DNA of 64,000 bases, taken from NCBI RefSeq assembly GCF_000372965.1, contig NZ_KB890024.1, forward strand, positions 1,304,839 to 1,368,838, read 5' to 3'. The DNA is from Hoeflea sp. 108 (lineage in GTDB: Bacteria; Pseudomonadota; Alphaproteobacteria; Rhizobiales; Rhizobiaceae). The position numbers and the translations under genes were made by a program. Below the pieces are notes generated by a model. It ran no database searches and was not told the DNA's origin. It saw only the letters and a program-made list of their open reading frames with translations. Positions 58,569-64,000 of this stretch are shown here, piece by piece (positions within the stretch are counted from its first letter, which is position 1; each line of letters begins with the position of its first letter).

Positions 58569-61235
58569 ATGACCAAGTGGGTCTACAGGTTTGGCGATGG
58601 TGCTGCGGAAGGGCGCGCGGGCGACCGCAATCTGCTCGGCGGCAAGGGGGCTAATCTCGCCGAGATGTGCAGTCTCGGTCTGCCGGTGCCGCCTGGCTTT
58701 ACCGTCACCACCGAGGCCTGCAACTGGTATTATGCCAACGGCCGCGCATACCCAAAGACGCTGGAAGTGGATGTCCGCGAAGCGCTCGACCATATCGGCG
58801 CACTGACAGGCCGCAGCTTCGGCGACCCGGAGAAGCTGCTGCTCGTCTCCGTCCGTTCCGGCGCGCGCGCGTCGATGCCGGGCATGATGGACACGGTCCT
58901 CAATCTCGGCCTCAATGACGTCACCGTCGAGGCGCTTGCCCGCGACGCTGGCGATGCGCGCTTCGCCTATGACAGCTATCGCCGCTTCATCACCATGTAT
59001 TCCGATGTGGTGCTGGGCCTCGATCACGAGGTCTTCGAGGAGATTCTGGAAGACGAGAAGGGGCGGCTGGGTCACGAACTCGATACCGATTTCACCGCCG
59101 CCGAATGGCAGAACGTGATCTCGCTCTACAAGGCCAAGGTCGAGGAAGAACTCGGCCGGTCCTTCCCGCAAGATCCGCATGAGCAACTGTGGGGTGCCAT
59201 CGGTGCGGTGTTCTCGAGCTGGATGAACCATCGAGCCATCACCTATCGCCGCCTGCACGACATTCCCGAGAGCTGGGGCACGGCCGTCAACGTCCAGGCC
59301 ATGGTGTTCGGCAATATGGGCGACACCTCGGCCACTGGCGTCGCCTTTACCCGCAACCCCTCGACCGGCGAGAAGATGCTTTATGGCGAGTTCCTGGTGA
59401 ATGCGCAGGGCGAGGACGTCGTTGCCGGCATCCGCACGCCGCAGAACATTACCGAGGCCGCACGCATCGCCGCCGGCTCCGACAAGCCGTCGCTGCAGAA
59501 GCTGATGCCCGAGGCATTCGCCAATTTCGTCGCGATTTCGCAGCGGCTCGAAAAGCACTACCGCGACATGCAGGACCTCGAATTCACCATCGAGCGCGGC
59601 AAGCTGTGGATGCTCCAGACCCGCTCGGGCAAGCGCACCGCCAAGGCCGCGCTCAAGATCGCCGTCGAGATGGCGGCAGAGGGGCTGATATCAAAGGAAG
59701 AGGCGATCGGCCGGATCGATCCTGCATCCCTCGACCAGCTGCTGCATCCGACCATCGACCCCAAGGCCCAGCGCGAGGTGATCGCGGTCGGTCTGCCGGC
59801 CTCGCCCGGTGCTGCCACCGGCGAGATCGTGTTCTCGTCCGACGAAGCCGAGGAGATGAAGTCGGCGGGCCGCAAGGTCATCCTCGTCCGCATCGAGACC
59901 AGCCCCGAGGACATCCACGGCATGCATGCCTCGGAAGGCATCCTGACGACGCGCGGCGGCATGACCAGCCACGCGGCGGTCGTTGCCCGCGGTATGGGAA
60001 AGCCCTGCGTCTCCGGTGCCGGCTCGCTGCGTGTCGACTATCGTCAGGGCACGCTGACGGTGATGGGCAAGGTCTTCCGCAAGGGCGACATCATCACCAT
60101 CGACGGCGCCAACGGCCAGGTGCTGAAGGGTGCCGTGCCGATGCTGCAGCCCGAGCTGTCGGGCGACTTCGCTGCCATCATGGAATGGGCCGATGCAGCG
60201 CGGCGCATGAAGGTGCGCACCAATGCCGAGACGCCTGCCGATGCGCGCATGGCACGCTCCTTCGGGGCCGAGGGCATCGGGCTTTGCCGCACCGAGCACA
60301 TGTTCTTCGATGGCGATCGCATCATCGCCATGCGCGAGATGATCCTCGCCGACACCGAGAAGGACCGCCGCAAGGCGCTCGACAAGCTTTTGCCGATGCA
60401 GCGTTCGGACTTCCTCGAGCTGTTCGAGATCATGGCTGGCCTGCCGGTGACGATCCGCCTGCTCGATCCGCCGCTGCACGAATTCCTGCCCAAGACTGAG
60501 GAGGAAATCGCAGAAGTGGCCGAGGCGATGAACGTGCCGGCCGACAAGCTGCGCCAGCGCACCGAGGCCCTGCACGAATTCAACCCGATGCTCGGCCATC
60601 GTGGCTGCCGCCTGGCTGTCTCTTATCCCGAGATCGCCGAGATGCAGGCGCGCGCTATCTTCGAGGCGGCCGTCGAGGCCGGCAAGAAGACCGGAAGCCC
60701 CGTCGTTCCCGAAATCATGGTGCCGCTGGTGGGCCTGATGAAGGAACTCGACTACGTCAAGGCGCGCATCGACCAGGTCGCCCAGAGCGTCATGCAGGAG
60801 AGCGGCACGAAGATCGACTACCTCACCGGCACGATGATCGAGCTGCCGCGTGCGGCGATCCGGGCGCATGTCATTGCCGAGGCGGCCGAGTTCTTCTCTT
60901 TCGGCACCAACGACCTGACGCAGACGACCTTCGGCATTTCGCGCGACGACGCGGCGTCCTTTCTCGAAACCTACCGGCAGAAGGGCATCATCGAGCAGGA
61001 TCCGTTCGTGTCGCTCGACATCGAAGGCGTCGGCGAACTGGTGAAGATCGCTGCCGAAAAGGGCAGGGCGACGCGGCCCGAGATCAAGCTCGGCATCTGC
61101 GGCGAGCATGGCGGTGATCCGGCCTCGATCCGTTTCTGCGAAAGCGTCGGGCTGGACTACGTCTCGTGCTCGCCTTTCCGCGTGCCGATCGCCCGGCTTG
61201 CGGCTGCGCAAGCGGCGGTGAAAGCGAAGGGGTAA
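58569..61235 (+). CDS. ppdK: Pyruvate, phosphate dikinase
   Basis: 888-residue cytoplasmic enzyme that interconverts pyruvate, ATP and phosphate with phosphoenolpyruvate, AMP and diphosphate. Order: N-terminal ATP-grasp nucleotide domain (GDRNLLGGKGANLAEMCSLGLPVPPGFTVTTEACN; FTRNPSTGEKMLYGEFLVNAQGEDVVAG); central phosphohistidine domain with GGMTSHAAVVARGMGKPCV; C-terminal TIM barrel with GLCRTEHMFF, FGTNDLTQTTFGISRDD and the catalytic cysteine in GICGEHGG. Length equals the family standard. ATG at 58569 follows GAGGAGAGGGC. It stands alone and is divergent from the VOC gene. Confidence 0.98.
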   Translation: MTKWVYRFGDGAAEGRAGDRNLLGGKGANLAEMCSLGLPVPPGFTVTTEACNWYYANGRAYPKTLEVDVREALDHIGALTGRSFGDPEKLLLVSVRSGARASMPGMMDTVLNLGLNDVTVEALARDAGDARFAYDSYRRFITMYSDVVLGLDHEVFEEILEDEKGRLGHELDTDFTAAEWQNVISLYKAKVEEELGRSFPQDPHEQLWGAIGAVFSSWMNHRAITYRRLHDIPESWGTAVNVQAMVFGNMGDTSATGVAFTRNPSTGEKMLYGEFLVNAQGEDVVAGIRTPQNITEAARIAAGSDKPSLQKLMPEAFANFVAISQRLEKHYRDMQDLEFTIERGKLWMLQTRSGKRTAKAALKIAVEMAAEGLISKEEAIGRIDPASLDQLLHPTIDPKAQREVIAVGLPASPGAATGEIVFSSDEAEEMKSAGRKVILVRIETSPEDIHGMHASEGILTTRGGMTSHAAVVARGMGKPCVSGAGSLRVDYRQGTLTVMGKVFRKGDIITIDGANGQVLKGAVPMLQPELSGDFAAIMEWADAARRMKVRTNAETPADARMARSFGAEGIGLCRTEHMFFDGDRIIAMREMILADTEKDRRKALDKLLPMQRSDFLELFEIMAGLPVTIRLLDPPLHEFLPKTEEEIAEVAEAMNVPADKLRQRTEALHEFNPMLGHRGCRLAVSYPEIAEMQARAIFEAAVEAGKKTGSPVVPEIMVPLVGLMKELDYVKARIDQVAQSVMQESGTKIDYLTGTMIELPRAAIRAHVIAEAAEFFSFGTNDLTQTTFGISRDDAASFLETYRQKGIIEQDPFVSLDIEGVGELVKIAAEKGRATRPEIKLGICGEHGGDPASIRFCESVGLDYVSCSPFRVPIARLAAAQAAVKAKG

Positions 61236-61325
61236 GCGCCTCGGTCTTGCCAGGCTGTGCCCGGAGCAAATTTCCGGGCGCGGGTCGCCGTGTCAAACGC
61301 GCTGATGGAACATCGGCCTTGAAGC

Positions 61326-61348
61326 CCTACGTGGGCATTCCACGTAGG
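61326..61348. other. Perfect inverted repeat between ppdK and the deacetylase gene
   Basis: CCTACGTGG, loop GCATT, CCACGTAGG: a perfect 9-bp stem 90 bp after the ppdK stop and 80 bp before the next start. It lacks a T run. It may be a terminator-like hairpin for ppdK or an operator for the deacetylase gene. Confidence 0.5.
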
Positions 61349-61427
61349 TATTTCATTGCCGTCATCATCGCGCCAAGATTCGAGCGCCAGTGAGCGCCAT
61401 CTCGGACGACGATGTTTGGAATTTTGC

Positions 61428-62168
61428 ATGCGCATGCCCGGCAGGTTTTTGATTGGTGCGGCTCTGGCCGCACTTCTGGCATCTCAGGCTTCCGCCGCAG
61501 CCCTGCTGGAACCGAGACTGCATCTCAAGCCGTCGGGTGAAGCGCGACCGCGGGTGGCGCTGACGCTTGATGCCTGCGGCGGAGCGACCGATGCGCGCAT
61601 TCTTTCCACGCTCGTCGACAACAAGATCCCCGCGACGATCTTCGTCACCGGCATGTGGCTGAAGCGCAATGCGGCGGCCTTTGCCATCATGAAGGCGCAT
61701 CCCGAGTTGTTTGAACTCGAAAACCATGGCGCTCGGCACATTCCCGCCGTCGACACCCCGCACAAGATCTATGGGTTGAAGAGCGCCGGCAGCGTCGAGG
61801 CGGTGCAGGCCGAAGTCGAGGCCGGTGCGCTGGCGCTGACCGAACGTGGCGGGCCTGCACCGAAATGGTTCCGCGGCGCCACGGCGCAATACAGTCCGAC
61901 CTCGATCGCGCTGATCCGCCAGATGGGCTTCCGCATCGCCGGCTATTCGGTCAATGGCGACGGCGGCTCGCTGCTCGGCGCACGCGAGACAGAAAGGCGT
62001 GTCGCCTCCGCCAAGGACGGTGACGTCATCATCGCCCACATCAACCAGCCGACCCACGCGGCCGGCGGCGGGCTGGTCAAGGGCCTGCTGGCGCTCAAGG
62101 CCAAGGGTTATGACTTCGTGCGGCTGGACGATGTCGAGGACGACGGCACCGACGACACGACGAACTGA
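61428..62168 (+). CDS. Exported polysaccharide deacetylase-like protein
   Basis: 246-residue protein with signal peptide (MPGRFLIGAALAALLASQASA) and a NodB-homology deacetylase domain. The metal and catalytic motifs are present in variant form: VALTLDACGG (replacing TFDDG), ENHGARH (HxxxH), FRGATAQYSP (replacing RxPxG) and IIAHINQPTH (final histidine). Such exported proteins remove acetyl groups from cell-wall or capsular sugars. The Ala-Cys replacement after the first aspartate is a known variant but makes activity less certain. Start at ATG 61428; another ATG lies six bases later. Confidence 0.85.
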   Translation: MRMPGRFLIGAALAALLASQASAAALLEPRLHLKPSGEARPRVALTLDACGGATDARILSTLVDNKIPATIFVTGMWLKRNAAAFAIMKAHPELFELENHGARHIPAVDTPHKIYGLKSAGSVEAVQAEVEAGALALTERGGPAPKWFRGATAQYSPTSIALIRQMGFRIAGYSVNGDGGSLLGARETERRVASAKDGDVIIAHINQPTHAAGGGLVKGLLALKAKGYDFVRLDDVEDDGTDDTTN

Positions 62169-62284
62169 CGCCGTCGTGCCGCCAAGGCAGTTCCACGAAG
62201 AGTGCGAAGCGGTTTTCCGTCCCGGAATTGCGTCAGCGTAGAAGTGCGGGCGTTTCGCCGACACAAGGAAGGCGGCGCGCTAAA

Positions 62285-62926
62285 TCAGGCTGCGGCGCGG
62301 AAGGCTTCGACCACCCCGACATAGGCTTCGGCGAGCTTGGCCAGCGGGCTCGTGCTGCGGCTGGCCGACTCGACCTTGAGCTTGCCTCCGGTGGCGGGCA
62401 GCGAAAGCAGCAGGAACTGGCGCCTCGCGCCGTCGCCGATCGATGCGGCAGCGACATGCTTGTCTTCACCGGCCTCGTCGAGACGCATCTTGAAAAGCAG
62501 GATGCCGCCGACAGCTTCCAGCGCGTCGTCGACCATGTGGGCGAATTCCGATTCCGAAACGCAATCTGCGGCAATGGACGGCGCCGGTATGGTCACGGCA
62601 GCAACCGCAGGCTCCTCGGTAACCGGGGGCTCTGCGCTTGCTGCGACGGGAGCCTCGACGGCCTCGGAGATCGCATCTTCCAACAGGTCTTCAGCTGAGA
62701 GTTCGATCTCGTCGGTGCCTTCCGCGACCGGGCCGGAGTCATCAGCTAGGATGGTTACGTCGCTGCTTGATCCCTCGGCGATGCTGTCGCCAACCAGGAC
62801 CTTTTCAGCGGCGACCAGATCCTGCTCGATCGATTCTGCAACAGCGCCCGGAACATCCTCCGGCTGCTGCGCCAACGCTTCGTGCTGCGGCAGGCTCTCG
62901 TCCTCCGCGCGGGGATGCGTATCCAT
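62285..62926 (-). CDS. Acidic hypothetical protein
   Basis: 213-residue protein, not recognised. The first about 125 residues are very acidic and rich in Ala, Glu, Pro and Val (EDVPGAVAESIEQDL...AEPPVTEEPAVAAVTIPAPS), probably disordered. The last about 85 residues look folded (ESEFAHMVDDALEAVGGILLFKMRLDEAGEDKHVAAASIGDGARRQFLLLSLPATGGKLKVESA...LAKLAEAYVGVVEAFRAAA). ATG at 62926 follows GAGGGA. There is no signal peptide or membrane helix. It converges with the deacetylase gene and is divergent from the acyl-CoA synthetase gene. Confidence 0.75.
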   Translation of the reverse strand: MDTHPRAEDESLPQHEALAQQPEDVPGAVAESIEQDLVAAEKVLVGDSIAEGSSSDVTILADDSGPVAEGTDEIELSAEDLLEDAISEAVEAPVAASAEPPVTEEPAVAAVTIPAPSIAADCVSESEFAHMVDDALEAVGGILLFKMRLDEAGEDKHVAAASIGDGARRQFLLLSLPATGGKLKVESASRSTSPLAKLAEAYVGVVEAFRAAA

Positions 62927-63095
62927 GAGATCCCTCACAATATCTTATTTGCCCCGCCAGCCATTAATGAAGGTTAACCGGGACCGTGGCCGCAATAAGG
63001 CCAGTGCCGCTTTGCCGGCTTCGCCCTGTCTTCGTCGCACTGGACAATCCCGGCATTGGGACCAAAGATGCTCAAGACGATTTGGGAGGATCGAC

Positions 63096-64000
63096 ATGCT
63101 CGGACTGATGCAGGAATGGCCTCTGCTGTGCCACAAGATCATGGACCATGCCGCCCGACAGCACCCGCACCGCGAGGTCGTGTCGAGGTCGGTCGAGGGA
63201 CCGATCGTGCGCACGACTTATTCCGAGCTTCGGACGAGGTCGCTGAAGGTCGCCCAGAGGCTCGAACGTGATGGCCACAAGGTCGGTGACCGCATCGCCA
63301 CGCTGGCCTGGAACACCGCCCGCCACATGGAAGCCTGGTACGGCATCATGGGCATGGGGGCAGTCTACCACACGCTCAACCCGCGCCTTTTCCCCGAACA
63401 GCTTGTCTGGATCATGAAGCATGCGCAGGATCAGGCGCTGTTCGTCGATCTCACCTTCATGCCGCTGGTCGAAAAGATCGCGCCGCATATCGCCTCGTTG
63501 CGCCAGATCATCGTGCTGTCCGATGCCGCCCATTTGCCACCGACAGCGCTGCCCAATGTCGTGGCCTATGAGGAGTGGCTGGCCGAGGCCGACAGCGACT
63601 TTGCCTGGAAGGACCTCGACGAACATGCCGCCGCCGGCATGTGCTACACCTCGGGCACGACGGGCGATCCCAAGGGCGTGGTCTACAGCCACCGCTCCAA
63701 CATTCTCCATGCGATGATCGCGGTCATGCCGGATGCCATGGGCATCTCGGCACGCGACGTGGTCATGCCGGTGGTGCCGATGTTCCACGCCAATGCCTGG
63801 GGGCTCGCGCAGAGCACGCCGATGGTCGGCGCCAAGATGGTCATGCCCGGCGGCAAGATGGACGGCGCCTCGATCTACGAGATGCTCGACACGGAGCGCG
63901 TCAGCTTCACGGCGGCGGTGCCGACGATCTGGCTGATGCTGCTGCAGCATCTGGAGGAGACCGGCAAGAAGCTGCCGCATCTCGACAGGGTCGTCATCGG
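63096..64000 (+). CDS. Medium/long-chain fatty acid-CoA ligase (AMP-binding), 3' end outside window
   Basis: About 301 codons of an acyl-adenylate-forming enzyme are visible, running off the right edge without a stop. The N-terminus MLGLMQEWPLLCHKIMDHAARQHPHREVVSR is characteristic of AlkK-like medium-chain acyl-CoA synthetases. The AMP-binding P-loop YTSGTTGDPKGVVYSHRSN is intact, followed by VVPMFHANAWGLAQSTPMVGAKMVMPGG. It activates fatty acids to acyl-CoA for beta-oxidation. GGGAGG stands six bases before the ATG at 63096. Confidence 0.93.
   Translation, partial: MLGLMQEWPLLCHKIMDHAARQHPHREVVSRSVEGPIVRTTYSELRTRSLKVAQRLERDGHKVGDRIATLAWNTARHMEAWYGIMGMGAVYHTLNPRLFPEQLVWIMKHAQDQALFVDLTFMPLVEKIAPHIASLRQIIVLSDAAHLPPTALPNVVAYEEWLAEADSDFAWKDLDEHAAAGMCYTSGTTGDPKGVVYSHRSNILHAMIAVMPDAMGISARDVVMPVVPMFHANAWGLAQSTPMVGAKMVMPGGKMDGASIYEMLDTERVSFTAAVPTIWLMLLQHLEETGKKLPHLDRVVI

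Noticed and set aside
59691..61211. 506-codon minus-strand frame opposite pyruvate phosphate dikinase
   Set aside because: Antisense shadow of a gene with intact catalytic motifs; no ribosome-binding site or family similarity.

Overview
The window is high-GC, densely coded chromosomal DNA of an alphaproteobacterium. The best guess is Hyphomicrobiales, Phyllobacteriaceae-like (Mesorhizobium/Aminobacter type). This rests on the protein families and on the abundance of ABC importers, MnhA-G-type antiporter genes, an 888-residue pyruvate phosphate dikinase and TMAO demethylation genes. No insertion sequence, prophage or CRISPR array was seen.

Layout. 1-4408 (minus): a lipoprotein hydrolase translationally coupled to an Mbh/Mrp-like cation/proton antiporter operon (E-F-DUF4040-G-B-C-D; D runs off the edge). 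4623-9072: two paralogous arginine/ornithine-type antiporters and arginine deiminase. 9149-13955: an RND efflux pair plus a small membrane protein. 14067-21705: DUF1269 protein, double-Kazal lipoprotein, AI-2E transporter, two paralogous AraC regulators, an MFS transporter, a glycine-zipper lipoprotein and a DUF5996 protein. 21872-37141: a trimethylamine N-oxide (TMAO) locus with demethylase Tdm, sensing system TorT/TorS/TorR and importer TmoX/W/V, interrupted by a second two-component system and a secreted glycosidase-like protein. 37190-47354 (minus): a GntR-controlled oligopeptide-type ABC importer with three hydrolases, divergent from an aldo/keto reductase (47548). 48654-57369: a LacI-controlled locus with an AGE-type sugar isomerase, a four-domain Fbp-type ABC importer and two phosphatases. 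57831-57905: tRNA-Gln(UUG). 58024-64000: VOC protein, pyruvate phosphate dikinase, polysaccharide deacetylase, an acidic hypothetical protein and a truncated acyl-CoA synthetase.

Three regulatory networks can be read from the DNA itself. (1) A promoter module, GACGC-N13-GGGATT-N8-ATCAC followed 37-38 bp after the GGG by a -10-like hexamer, occurs four times: before both antiporter genes, before the glycine-zipper lipoprotein, and as one orphan copy beside an AraC gene. (2) A 20-bp dyad resembling TTGTTaACATtATTTCACAA lies before torR, tmoX and (diverged) tdm. This links the TorTSR sensor, classically a regulator of TMAO respiration, to TMAO import and demethylation. (3) Four 18-bp LacI-type operators with a central CG mark the isomerase/lacI divergent promoter and the ABC-phosphatase promoter region.

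Gene starts were chosen from ribosome-binding sites, overlaps and family lengths. Functions rest on recognised motifs only; no database search was run.
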